NCBI GenBank assembly: GCA_027605045.1
Contig: JAQFWX010000043.1
Coordinates: 186,001-250,000, forward strand
Direction: 5' to 3'
DNA from: Phallus indusiatus
Taxonomy: Eukaryota; Basidiomycota; Agaricomycetes; Phallales; Phallaceae
Length of the DNA: 64,000 nucleotides
In this document: positions 28,315 through 37,767 of the stretch, in pieces
How positions within the stretch are numbered: the first letter of the stretch is position 1
How the letters are laid out: each line of letters opens with the position of its first letter
Program-made: the position numbers and the translations under genes
Notes under the pieces: model-generated
Database searches by the model: none
What the model was told of the DNA's origin: nothing
The model's input: only the letters and a program-made list of their open reading frames with translations

Positions 28315-28705
28315 TGTTAGGGCTACTCAGCTCACACTAGAGGGAGGGGATCCTAAGCAATATATTGGAAGACAGTTATACTACTCACCTAGAGGGAGGG
28401 GATCCTAAGAGAACAAGCTTAGGGACCCTCACTCTAGGTACAGCTACTATATACATAAAACGACGACGTGGCGTGCGGCCCTGACACAGCTAAGTGCCAA
28501 GCGCCCAAGCCGAGCCTAAGCGACGTGATGTCACGGGCATCACGCCGGGTACGAGCGCGTCGCGCGAGTAGAGAATGTGAAATAGAGGCAGAACAAGGAA
28601 ACGGAAGGTGAAGGTAAAATACGGAAATGATAAATAGAATAGAAACAGAGTGATGCCGATGATAATAAATAGGAAAATGAGAGACGGCAGTAGCGTACCC
28701 TGACA
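28315..28705 (-). mobile_element. Solo LTR, Gypsy family A (TSD CTACC)
   Basis: 391 bp, TGTTAGGG to CCCTGACA, with CTACC duplicated at 28310-28314 and 28706-28710. Same orientation as the copy at 27304. Confidence 0.93.
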
Positions 28706-28892
28706 CTACCTGTGTCATTCTGGTGGAGAGTGGCCGCTACCTTTGTACATGTGCGGAACAGATGCCCGACTAGTGCCTTACCAAATACAACACCATATGA
28801 AGCCTGGACCGGACACAAACCGGATCTATCACGTTTGCGCGTCTTTGGTTGCCTTGCATATGTGCTAGTTCGAAAAAGGAAACAGCGGAACC
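28706..28892 (+). pseudogene. Copia integrase C-terminal segment
   Basis: FWWRVAATFVHVRNRCPTSA, PYEAWTGHKPDLSRLRVFG and CLAYVLVRKRK are the standard Copia post-integrase sequence. It is flanked by two solo LTR insertions. Confidence 0.85.
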
Positions 28893-29693
28893 TGTCAGGG
28901 TACGCTACCGCCGTCTCTCATTTTCTTATTTATTATCATCGGCATCATTTCTTTTCTATTTTATTTATCATTTCCATATTTTACTTTCACCCTCCGTTTC
29001 CTTGTTCTGTCTCTATTCCACTTTCTCTACTCGCACGCGTCGCGCGCTCGTACCCGGTGTGATGCCCGTGACATCACGTCGCTTAGGTTCGGCTTGGGCG
29101 CCTGGCACTTAGTGTCAGGGTACGCTAGTTTCATGTCTTCCGTGTCGTTATTTCTTTGTTTCCTTGTGTTCCGATCCCCTTTTCCCCTTTCCGATTCCTT
29201 TCCGAGACTTCGAGTTCGGGTTCCGAGAGTTTCTTGTTTTCTATTATCTATTCCTTTCGATCTCTTCGAATTCGAACTCCGATCGAATTCTCCGAACCTC
29301 TTCGAACTCCCTTTTATCACCTCGGATCCCGCGGCGATACTCATCTATTGTCCCCGAGCGCCTCCACGTAGTATATGTAGCGTAGCCCTAGAGGGGGATC
29401 CCTAAGCTTGTTCTCTTAGGTTTCCTGTCCTCTAGGTGAGTAGTTAGTCGTCGTTCATCAATAGATCTTAGGTTTCCTGTCCTCTAGGTGTGTGCCCTGA
29501 GTCGCCCTAACACTTAGCTGTGCCAGGGCCGCACGCCGCGTCGTCGTTTTATGTATATAGTAGCTGTACCTAGAGTGAGGGTCCCTAAGCTTGTTCTCTT
29601 AGGATCCCCTCCCTCTAGGTGAGTAGTTAGTTTCCCTTCCAATATATTGTCTTAGGATCCCCTCCCTCTAGCTTGAGCTGAGTAGCCCTAACA
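28893..29693 (+). mobile_element. Solo LTR, Gypsy family A, containing a family B element (TSD GAACC)
   Basis: Begins TGTCAGGGTACGC and ends CCCTAACA; GAACC flanks both sides (28888-28892 and 29694-29698). A family B unit (29113-29512) sits within it, so the LTR itself is about 396 bp. Confidence 0.92.
29113..29512 (+). mobile_element. Solo LTR-like element, family B (TSD CTTAG)
   Basis: 400 bp, TGTCAGGG to GCCCTAACA, duplicating CTTAG (29108-29112 and 29513-29517) of the host LTR. Its left part is unlike family A, but its right end shares the AAGCTTGTTCTCTTAGG block, CTAGGTGAGTAGTTAGT and the CCCTAACA terminus. Confidence 0.9.
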
Positions 29694-29737
29694 GAACCTA
29701 GATTCACATTCCATAAAGTGCATATTCATAGGCTATG
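29694..29737 (+). pseudogene. Copia pol linker fragment
   Basis: A 44-bp remnant of Copia sequence between two insertions. It is joined conceptually with the segment at 30043. Confidence 0.6.
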
Positions 29738-30037
29738 TGTTACAGTACGCCAGCGCCTCGCCCAATTATTTGATCTTTTCGATTTCTTTCGATTTCATTT
29801 CACACTTCAATTTCCCTCATTTTCCGTATTTCACCGTTTCCATTATTTTCATAGGTTTCTCAATTTCTCGATCTCTTTGATTTACTCCAATTTCTGTTTG
29901 TATCTCCTCGGATCCCATGGGGATCAGTCGGGTGCCTCATATCCTGTACTTATATGTGTTTTCCCTAGAGGGGGATACCTAAGCTTGTTCTCTTAGGTTT
30001 TCCCTCCTCTAGGTATGTGCCCTGAGTCACCCTAACA
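29738..30037 (+). mobile_element. Solo LTR-like element, family C (TSD CTATG)
   Basis: 300 bp, starting TGTTACAGTACGCC and ending CACCCTAACA; CTATG flanks it at 29733-29737 and 30038-30042. It shares its right half with families A and B. Confidence 0.92.
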
Positions 30038-30427
30038 CTATGCAGTCGGAAAGAAGGCTTGGATCTTCTATAACCCCTTAACAAAGCGCACAATTGAATC
30101 AAGCAATGCTGTATTCGATGAATGTGTATTTCCTGGAAATACAAAACATTTAATTAATTTCTCCTTGGATTCACTCCTACCACCCTCTTCTCAATCAGAC
30201 ACCAAATCAGGGGGAGCTCCACATTCAGATATACCTCATCGAGGGGGAGTAGAGCCATTCGACTCGGCATCATCTGAAGAAGAAGAAGAAGATATTGCTC
30301 CAGCACAACCACATGTCGACTCGCCTCTTACATCACTTCCCAGTTTACCATCCTCCAGATCACCATTCAGATCACCATCCCCTCCACGAGCACATTATGA
30401 ACCAAAATTCGGCAAAAACGGCCTAAT
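30038..30427 (+). pseudogene. Copia pol linker (Ser/Pro-rich, between integrase and RT)
   Basis: AVGKKAWIFYNPLTKRTIES then VFDECVFPGN are typical of the Copia stretch after integrase. A Ser/Pro/Glu-rich linker (SASSEEEEEDIAPAQ) follows. The frame has one stop near 30080 and is interrupted by the MITE at 30428. Confidence 0.8.
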
Positions 30428-31263
30428 CACTGGAGACATTGTAGGGTTTGACCAAAAAAAGGATCCTAATAAAATTATGGTTCGAGGTATAGGCATATGA
30501 CAATTCACTAACTTGTAATATTATATTATAATTAACACTCAGATTAAGAGATTCTGACTTGAAAAATTGTGAGTATGTTGCTATTTTTATCTTAGTTAAA
30601 TCATGTAAGGATTTTTACTTATATTACACTATCAATAACTTTTTCTATTCAATCAAATAGTATACAAAGTAAAACATATATTATTATTAACCATAGTGGA
30701 AAATTATATAATGAAGTTGATATAATTACTTATCAATACAATTTTTTATCATAATTTTGAGGGAGTGGGAGATACTGAGTTTCTATGTAATTAAAACTTG
30801 AAGTCGCAGTATGTGACATTAGAGTTTTCTCAAGATTTTCTAGAAATCCCTGTATTATTAAGGTTTTCCTAGGAAAACTCTGATATTACACAGTGTAATC
30901 TCATGCTTAAAATTAAGGTTTTTCCATGCATCTAAATTATAATAGAAATATATCTTCACAATAAATATAAAAAAGATTTTTAGAACATTCTTCAATATAG
31001 ATGATGATAATGTAAGTATCATTTTATTCATTATTTTACTGAATGGATAACATTGATCATGGACTTATATGATAAAGAATTATTACATAATTTGGTTAAG
31101 ATAATTATAGCAGTATACTGACAATTTTGCAAGCCAGAATCCCTTGAGCTGAGTATTAGTTATAATATGATTTAGCAATTTGGTAAAGTGTCAATAGTCT
31201 ATGCCTCAAACCATGATTTTCTTAGGATCCTTTTTTTGGCTAAACCCTACAATGTCTCCAGTG
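30428..31263. mobile_element. MITE with long terminal inverted repeats (TSD AAT)
   Basis: 836 bp, very AT-rich, no ORF. The termini are perfect inverted repeats for 22 bp (CACTGGAGACATTGTAGGG and on), continuing imperfectly for about 60 bp through AAAAAAAGGATCCTAA. The duplicated trinucleotide is AAT; removing the element and one AAT restores an uninterrupted Copia reading frame (KNGL then IIPEPNTG). A 3-bp duplication suggests a PIF/Harbinger-like parent, but this is inference. Confidence 0.88.
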
Positions 31264-31325
31264 AATCATACCCGAACCTAATACTGGTCGTGGCCACCAT
31301 CTACGCAATAGACAACCGCCAGATC
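31264..31325 (+). pseudogene. Copia pol linker fragment
   Basis: Reads IIPEPNTGRGHHLRNRQPP when joined to the flanks, continuing into PEVEESENEDTDE at 32989. It is a 62-bp island between the MITE and the next LTR unit. Confidence 0.75.
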
Positions 31326-32988
31326 TGTCATGATCTGAAATCATGACTTCGATTCTGATACGTTTTCCAACGAATGACTTACGACCGAACCTCTTCGACA
31401 AACCGAACTCGAACTACTGTCACGAGCCGATTTTCTCGTGACATCGATTTAACAATTTAATTCGATTTCACATTCTTTTCGAACTTGAACGAACGAACCT
31501 TATAGAGATCGCACTCTATGCGATCTCTCGAATTACCGATTACCGATTTATTCACTTTGACGATCGGTGAGGTTCCATGATATAAATAGAATACTTTCTA
31601 TTTCTTTCTTTATGATTCTAACGAACCTCACAACTTCCTCAAGTACTATTATGTACTTATCCGAATTAGTACTTTCTTTGTACTTGACCCTGCATTACTT
31701 TGTAGTATTTAAACTCGCTGTAAATACCATACAAAGTTGTCTTGAAATCGAACTCTGATTCGATTCAAATATATTTCATTGTATTTCAAACCTCCTTGAA
31801 TTACAACTCGTCTCTTTATCTCGAAACCCCGATTTTCTCGATTCTCTTGATCTCTCGCCTTTGGCGACTCTGTCGCCAAAGTCCTCGTTATCTCCGGTTG
31901 TTCTTCGTTGTGAGTGCTGATTCATCACGATCCAAATTGAGGAATACTCTCAGGCCTTTGGAGCGGGCGCAACACATAAGTTGAAGCCAAGTTCCTCATC
32001 CCTCGATCTTGCGATCTCGAACGGTCTCTGTCAGGGTACGCTACCACCGTCTCTCATTTTTCTATTTATTATCATCGGCATCACTTCATTCCATTCCATT
32101 TACTATTTCCGTATTTTACTTTTATCTTCCGTTCCCTTGTTCAGTCTCTATTTCGCATTCTCTACTCGCGTGCGTCGCGCGCTCGTACCCGGCGTGATGC
32201 CCGTGACATCACGTCGCTTAGGCTCGGTTCGGGCGCCTAGCACTTAGCTGTGTCAGGGCCGCACGCCGCGTTATCGTTTTTCATGTATATAGTCGCTGTC
32301 CCTAGAGTGAGGGTCCCTAAGCTTGTTCTCTTAGGATCCCCTCCCTCTAGGTGAGTAGTATAGTTCTCTCAATATATCTCTTAGGATCCCCTCCCTCTAG
32401 TGTGAGCTGAGTAGCCCTAACAGTCTCGGATCTTGACAACTACACTCGAACTGATCGAGTCTAGACTAGTGTCTAGACTAACGATCTATTCTAGAACGAC
32501 TTATATAAGAGGTTCTCATGACGTCGTATTGTTTCCCTTTGTTTAATCTCTTAGTTAGCGAAAACTCATGTTTTCCATGAGTTCGATTATGTAAGCAAGA
32601 AATACTTTCCTAACTTGTATTTCTTTGTCTTCGACCCTGACTCTAGAATATGTATATAAACCCATGTAAAATACATAGTTAGAGTCGTCTTGAAATCGAA
32701 CTTTGGTTCGTTTCAATATATTCTCTTTATCTGATTCTTGCTCGACAACTTCTTCGAAGTCGTCTCGAACTTCTTCTTCAATCTCGAACTTCGTCATCTG
32801 CACCGACGAAGTTATTGTCATCGTGGTTGGACATCATTGTCGTGAGTACTTGCTGTTACCGAATTAAATCGAGGAACAACTCAGACCTTCCAGAGCGGGC
32901 GCAACACATATGTTGAAGCCAAGTTCCTCATCGATCTCGAACTCGTTCTCGAACCTCTCGAACTCATCCGAAGACTCGGACCTTGACA
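31326..32988. mobile_element. LTR-type unit, family J (TSD AGATC)
   Basis: Starts TGTCATGATCTG and ends CCTTGACA, with AGATC at 31321-31325 and 32989-32993. Without the nested solo LTR it is about 1.26 kb and contains two related halves, each ending with a block like GTTGAAGCCAAGTTCCTCATC and a CTTGACA end. It looks like two LTRs of a retroelement with almost all internal sequence lost. No protein is recognised. Confidence 0.85.
32029..32422 (+). mobile_element. Solo LTR, Gypsy family A (TSD GTCTC)
   Basis: 394 bp, TGTCAGGG to CCCTAACA, with GTCTC on both sides (32024-32028 and 32423-32427), nested within family J. Confidence 0.93.
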
Positions 32989-33806
32989 AGATCCGGAAGT
33001 AGAAGAATCTGAAAACGAGGATACTGATGAGAATACAGCCATGAATTCAGTAGTTCTAAATGAAGACAAACTTTACCTTACGTTTCCGGAAGCGTTGTCA
33101 GCCACATTTTCTTGTCGGCTAGAAAGCACCATGTCAGCGACACCTCACGAAAATGAGCCAAAGATGCTAGCTGAAGCCCTTGCACGACTGGAACCGGAAG
33201 CACACATGTGGTATCAAGCTGCGTTAGATGAAATGCAAGCCCTGACAGAGAATGGTGTCTTTGAGCTAGTCCAACTCCCAGCAAACCGGAAAGCAATCGG
33301 GAGCCGCTGGGTCTTCAAAGTCAAACGAAACTCGGATGGCTCTGTAGAGCATTACAAAGCAAGATTAGTTGCAAAAGGCTATGCACAAAGACCCGGATTT
33401 GATTTTACTGAAACTTTCTCACCAACCCCAAAATGGGCAACCATCCGTGCTATCCTTGCTTTTGCAGCTCTACAAGATCTTGAGCTGAAAAGTGTCGATG
33501 TTTCATCGGCTTTCCTCAATGGCGACCTTGAAGATGAAGTGTACATGAAAGAGCCAGAAGGTTTCCAATCCTCTGATAGCACCCATGCGCTGTGCCTGAA
33601 GCATGCACTATACGGTCTTAAGCAAGCAGGCAGAGAGTGGCACAAGAAACTCCACAAAACCTTGTGCGGAATGGGATTCCTGCGTGTTCGCTGTGAACAC
33701 AGTGTCTGGGTATATGGCTGTGATGATGAAAAGACCCGCATCATCGTCCCAGTGTTCGTCGATGATATCACGATTGCTGGAAAGGACGGAGAGGGAATAC
33801 AGGCAC
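32989..33806 (+). pseudogene. Copia reverse transcriptase (N-terminal part)
   Basis: MNSVVLNEDKLYLTFPEAL leads into the RVT_2 domain: ALTENGVFELVQLPANRKAI, GSRWVFKVKRNSDGS, KARLVAKGYAQRPGFD, VDVSSAFLNGDLEDEVYM and LYGLKQAGREWH, then the catalytic box as VFVDDITIAG (xVDD in Copia). The frame is open until the 24-kb Gypsy insertion at 33807. It would copy element RNA into DNA in the particle. Confidence 0.92.
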
Positions 33807-33925
33807 TGTCAGGGTACGCTACCACGTCCCCTCATATTTCCTTATTTATTATCATCGGTATATATTCATTTCTACTTCATTTACACTTCCCGTACATTAT
33901 TCCCATCTTCCATTTATTTCCTCTG

Positions 33926-34817
33926 TGTCAAGTACCGATATCTGGGAATGGCTATAGATACTATAATGTACTTTAGTCGCTGAATAGAACACTATTAACT
34001 GTCACCGTTGGTTGATGATAGCCAGGACTTGGCCTCAATCTATAAGAGATTGTGCCACAACAGTCTTCTTCAGGATTTGTCCTGATGTTCGTCACGAGTG
34101 TTGAGTTTGTCGAGGACGTTTCTGATATGTGCGTTCCGAGCTTCGAGAGTCGCGAGCTGTATCTCGTATTGAATGATATCTGTTAGGGCTACTCAGCTCA
34201 GGCTAGAGGGAGGGGATCCTAAGACAATATATTGGAAGGGAAACTAACTACTCACCTAGAGGGAGGGGATCCTAAGAGAACAAGCTTAGGGACCCTCACT
34301 CTAGGTACAGCTACTATATACATAAAACAACGACGCGGCGTGTGGCCCTGACACAGCTAAGTGCCAGGCGCCCAAGCCGAACCTAAGCGGCGTGATGTCA
34401 CGGGCATCACGCCGGGTACGAGCGCGCGACGCGCGCAAGTAGAGAAAGTGGAATAGAGACAGAGGGAGCAAACAGAGGGTGGAGATAATATATGGGAAAT
34501 ATAAATAAAGTAGAGGGGAATATATACCGATGATAATAAATGAGGAAAAATGAGGGGACGCGGTAGCGTACCCTGACAATGATCTCATAATCAGAATGTG
34601 CGTGGAATATTCTAGAAAGGGCTTTCTGTGGGTGTTCCAGGAGTTAAGAGAGACGGGTGCATCTCTATTTGAGTTGCAAGGTTGATTGAGATGACTGAAC
34701 GTGAAGGTCATATCGTGAGTGACATAAGCATGATAAGATAACGGAGATAAACGGTAAATGATCGGATATGGATTATGTAATGTTACTGGAAGTGATGTCA
34801 TGAATTGGATCATGACA
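33926..34817 (+). mobile_element. Family D solo LTR with internal deletion
   Basis: Begins TGTCAAGTACCGATATC and ends CATGACA like the three other D copies. The flanks are CTCTG and CTCCA; the uninserted LTR at 57084 reads CTCCG, so each duplicated copy has lost the CpG differently. About 375 bp of D is replaced by a family A solo LTR. Confidence 0.88.
34181..34578 (-). mobile_element. Family A solo LTR with mismatched flanks
   Basis: 398 bp, TGTTAGGG to CCCTGACA. Left flank ATATC and right flank ATGAT differ. In intact D copies these words are about 375 bp apart, so two A insertions probably recombined and deleted the interval. Confidence 0.88.
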
Positions 34818-35837
34818 CTCCATCTATATTTCACCTTTCTTACTTGCACTTTTGTAACAATCCGATGTGAATAGCTAAATGTATCGGCTATAAATGATCG
34901 GAAAAACTACGAAGATATTTATTTATGAGGTCGTTTAGTCTACCGCGGAGCGGGTCCTGGTGCTGGTTTCGGATAGAAGGTGAAAAGAGGATGTGTGGAT
35001 GGGGAGCAGTATGTATGCGCTGATATGGAACCAACACAAACAAAACACAAACAACAAATGCAACAACTGAGAGATGTTGTATGCAAGTGTGCAAGTGAGG
35101 GAATGAACTGATAGTCTGCAATGAACTTGAAATGCGACTAGAAGGGGGACTGGAAATTGGAGGATCTGCAATCAATGATGACTGTATTCCTTGTGCGAGT
35201 TAGTGAATGCGATAAACTGAAAATAAAATTGCTAGTTTAGACTCCGAGACCTCACTCAGAGTATTCCAAAGATAAAGACATGAGCGTAGAAATAGACGTG
35301 AGGCGAAACACTAGACTTGAGCTTGACTTAAACTTGACTTGACTGAACTTAACTGTGAGACAACCCGTTCGGTAGATTGCTGCTGTTACAAGTATTTACA
35401 TGCAGTATTTATACCTTTCAGGGTACATAGCTTTGGTGAGACGATCACTCATCGTTCACCAAAATAACAAACAGGAAGAAACAAAGAACAAAAGAAATAT
35501 GGAAGATAGGGGGATCGCGAGAGAATGAAGGGGATACAATTACAACAAAAGGAATCACAAACATAGATAGGAGCAATTGATGAAACCAAAACAGGAGAAC
35601 AAAAGAAAACAGAAGGAGATCAATTAGGAAGAACAAAACCGGCTTGAGACACAGCCCTTGCCTGACTCAACACCTGGCACTTCCCGCGCTGCCTCTATCC
35701 TGTACCATACCTTTCCATCTTATTCTTCTGACTGATCTGGCCCTGGCTGCTGGGATTGGCTTCTCCATGGCAGTGGAAGAATGATGATAGGACTAGGAAT
35801 TGATGGTCACCTCAGATCTTCGAATAGATCGCTTTCC

Positions 35838-36498
35838 TGTAATGGTTCCGCTATGAGCAGCAGACTACTGTAAGGATACGATCGTTCAGTGGTTGAGACT
35901 TAAGGATCAGACGATATAACCCAGTAGTCCAATCTATAATAACGCAAGGAGCTACTCTTGCGCGCACAGGTGTATATATATACATGAGTGGGCTATCTCT
36001 ACCAATAACGCTCAGGTGCTTTATCTACCAATAGGAAGGAAGGCAGTCGATGACGAATGAGAAACAGGAGTAGAAAGGAAGATGGTGACAGAATGGAAGC
36101 GTACGGAGAAACGGAATAAGTACGGGAGAATACGGGAGGATAATACGGACCGGCATACCGGGTACCGTACGATGGATATGATAATGCGTAGGTCAGCATA
36201 TACGTCTATACTATACGCGCAGTATACTAGATTAGCCCTTATGGTCCTAGCACGTACCCTGACAACTACTATTAATCATAGTATGTATTCGTATATACAT
36301 TTATATGCAGACGATCGTCGTCTGCCCAAGTACCTAGTATTATGTAATGTACATAGGCGCCATCACACCTGTAAATACCGTGTAACGGTAAAGGCGCCGG
36401 CAGCTTTTCTTACCTGCACTTGCAAATATACAGCTTTATACTGTTTGTTGTGAGTCCGTAAGAACCGGGCTACTCGTAAACTGTAACGAAACGTTACA
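35838..36498 (-). mobile_element. Family F LTR-like unit containing a family G unit (TSD TTTCC)
   Basis: Reverse copy of the 264-bp F unit (TGTAACG to CGTTACA), with TTTCC at 35833-35837 and 36499-36503. It is interrupted by G. Confidence 0.9.
35869..36264 (+). mobile_element. Family G LTR-like unit (TSD ACTAC)
   Basis: 396 bp, TGTAAGGATACG to GTACCCTGACA, inserted into F with ACTAC duplicated (35864-35868 and 36265-36269). It has TG...CA ends like an LTR. No ORF recognised. It is a single copy in this window. Confidence 0.85.
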
Positions 36499-36976
36499 TT
36501 TCCACTTCTTGATAAGTGGGTAAAGGGTGCGTACGAGCTTCAGAAAAGTCTGGGGGAGGTGGCATGGCAGAAAAAGGGGCATCAACAAATAAGAACTGTA
36601 TGTAACCATAGAACCAATGACGAAAAACTAATCTCCATATGACTATTCCATCCCGTTGAGCAGTTAGGAACCCGACAAACTCATATGACTCGTGCATGAC
36701 ATTGATGTTAGTTCGTTCGTATAGAGTTAAGGCTCGTGGGTATCCTAGTTCTAGATCATCATATGGAACAGTTACTTCCATCACAGGGGGAGGTGTCGTG
36801 GGGAGTATGGTATTAGGATCAATGTTGATTTCGGGAACGAGTGTGTTGTAGACACGGATAATGGTGAGAAAGCCTGGATTTGGTCCGGTTCGGAGAGAAG
36901 AACGGAACGTAAAGGGGAAGAAGGGAAGTTGTAAATAAGGAGTAGAGTTTTGTGAGTTTTCGTTGTTGTATGACAT
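36494..36976 (-). CDS. Small protein of unknown function, twin 1
   Basis: 160 aa, clean frame from ATG 36976 (MSYNNENSQNSTPYLQLPFF) to a stop at 36494, which lies in the end of the F insertion; the original stop may have been a few codons away. It is Pro/Tyr/Phe-rich, with an aromatic C-terminal half (IVIWRLVFRHWFYGYIQFLF). There is no signal peptide or known motif. It resembles twin 2 (37302-37715) in layout: a Ser/Pro/Tyr-rich N-terminus, a central P-x-P segment, then YERTNINVMHESYEFV compared with YIEEQLNWFTVVNIY, and FLFVDAP compared with FLVLDMP near the end. It may be a gene captured by, or belonging to, a transposable element. Expression is unknown. Confidence 0.5.
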   Translation of the reverse strand: MSYNNENSQNSTPYLQLPFFPFTFRSSLRTGPNPGFLTIIRVYNTLVPEINIDPNTILPTTPPPVMEVTVPYDDLELGYPRALTLYERTNINVMHESYEFVGFLTAQRDGIVIWRLVFRHWFYGYIQFLFVDAPFSAMPPPPDFSEARTHPLPTYQEVEM

Positions 36977-37301
36977 AGTGGGATAACAAGATGAAAAGAA
37001 GCGCTAAGGGGACTGTACGAGAAGGAAGAAGAAAAGTACATAAGTGGATCTGAGTGTTTTTGCCTCATATGCTATCTTTATTGTTCTAAATTCGTCCAAA
37101 AAGATTGGAACAAGCTCGTCGGATCTTTCAGAAGGATCATTTGGTAGGAGAAGAGGGACTGGGAAGGTTGGGGGAGGACTGCATTGGAGAAGTGTCGAAT
37201 AATAAAGGGGAGAATCGTGATGGTGGGGTGTCTTCTGGGATAGGATTCGTAGGTCTGGAAGGGCTAAGTTTTTGTGTACTCATGCCCTTCATGATTACCC
37301 A

Positions 37302-37715
37302 TCAACTTGGCATGTCCAGTACTAAAAATGTGAACTTGAATCCTTCTTGAGTTGCTAACCATATTTGATACAAGTCTCGTTTTGCTGATTCTGGTGTCAA
37401 ATATATGTTAACAACTGTAAACCAGTTTAATTGCTCCTCGATATAAACTTTCTCTCCAAACATGATCCCGGGGTGAACCAGATCCGAACTTCTGCACTGA
37501 TGGATAACGATAGGTGAAGGTTCCTTCGGTAAGTGCATGTCCCGATCGAGGTCGAGGCTTGCATATTGGGAACTATAGATATACAAAGTCGTAAAAAGAT
37601 CCAAATCGTATGTCCTGGGACTGGAAGGTGAATAGCGAAAAGGAGACATAGATTCATTATCAGAAAGAATTGGTAAGGAGACTGATGATGAGTAATGGAA
37701 CGAAAACGTAGTCAT
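37302..37715 (-). CDS. Small protein of unknown function, twin 2
   Basis: 137 aa from ATG 37715 (MTTFSFHYSSSVSLPILSDN), with a possible upstream extension, to a stop at 37302. It has a Ser/Tyr-rich N-terminus, then LPKEPSPIVIHQ, then EKVYIEEQLNWFTVVNIYLT, ending KFTFLVLDMPS. The order of hydrophobic and aromatic blocks parallels twin 1 immediately downstream on the same strand, suggesting an old tandem duplication. No domain is recognised. The 5' side is cut by MITE copy 2 only about 50 bp upstream, so the native promoter may be gone. Confidence 0.5.
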   Translation of the reverse strand: MTTFSFHYSSSVSLPILSDNESMSPFRYSPSSPRTYDLDLFTTLYIYSSQYASLDLDRDMHLPKEPSPIVIHQCRSSDLVHPGIMFGEKVYIEEQLNWFTVVNIYLTPESAKRDLYQIWLATQEGFKFTFLVLDMPS

Positions 37716-37767
37716 TTTATGGTTTTGAATTTTTGAGGCTGTGATGTTGTCGATATGGGATTTCTGG

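Larger units (their letters stand above)
33807..34850 (+). repeat. 5' LTR of Gypsy copy X (incomplete, interrupted)
   Basis: 33807-33925 and about 34818-34850 match the first half of the right-hand LTR (57084 onward). The intervening 892 bp is a family D element. The LTR stops abruptly near 34850, where an unrelated block begins; its second half is missing. Confidence 0.85.
34850..37767. mobile_element. Unclassified block (probable TE remnant) carrying two small ORFs
   Basis: Bounded on the left by the broken X LTR and on the right by MITE copy 2. It begins near TGTAACAATCCG; a TGTTACA at 35385-35391 may mark the end of an LTR-like segment. It hosts the F/G insertions at 35838-36498 and two related minus-strand ORFs at 36494-36976 and 37302-37715. 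No retroviral or transposase domain was recognised. Confidence 0.4.

Noticed and set aside
33379..33825. 148-codon minus-strand open frame
   Set aside because: It is the antisense shadow of the Copia reverse transcriptase.
27304..34578. Regularly recurring near-identical blocks that could suggest a CRISPR-like array
   Set aside because: The repeats are about 395 bp, have LTR ends (TG...CA) and individual 5-bp target duplications, and the spaces between them are collinear Copia coding pieces.
34301..34849. 182-codon minus-strand open frame across D and A elements
   Set aside because: It runs through two different LTRs joined by insertion; the same words appear in other frames of other LTR copies, so it is accidental.
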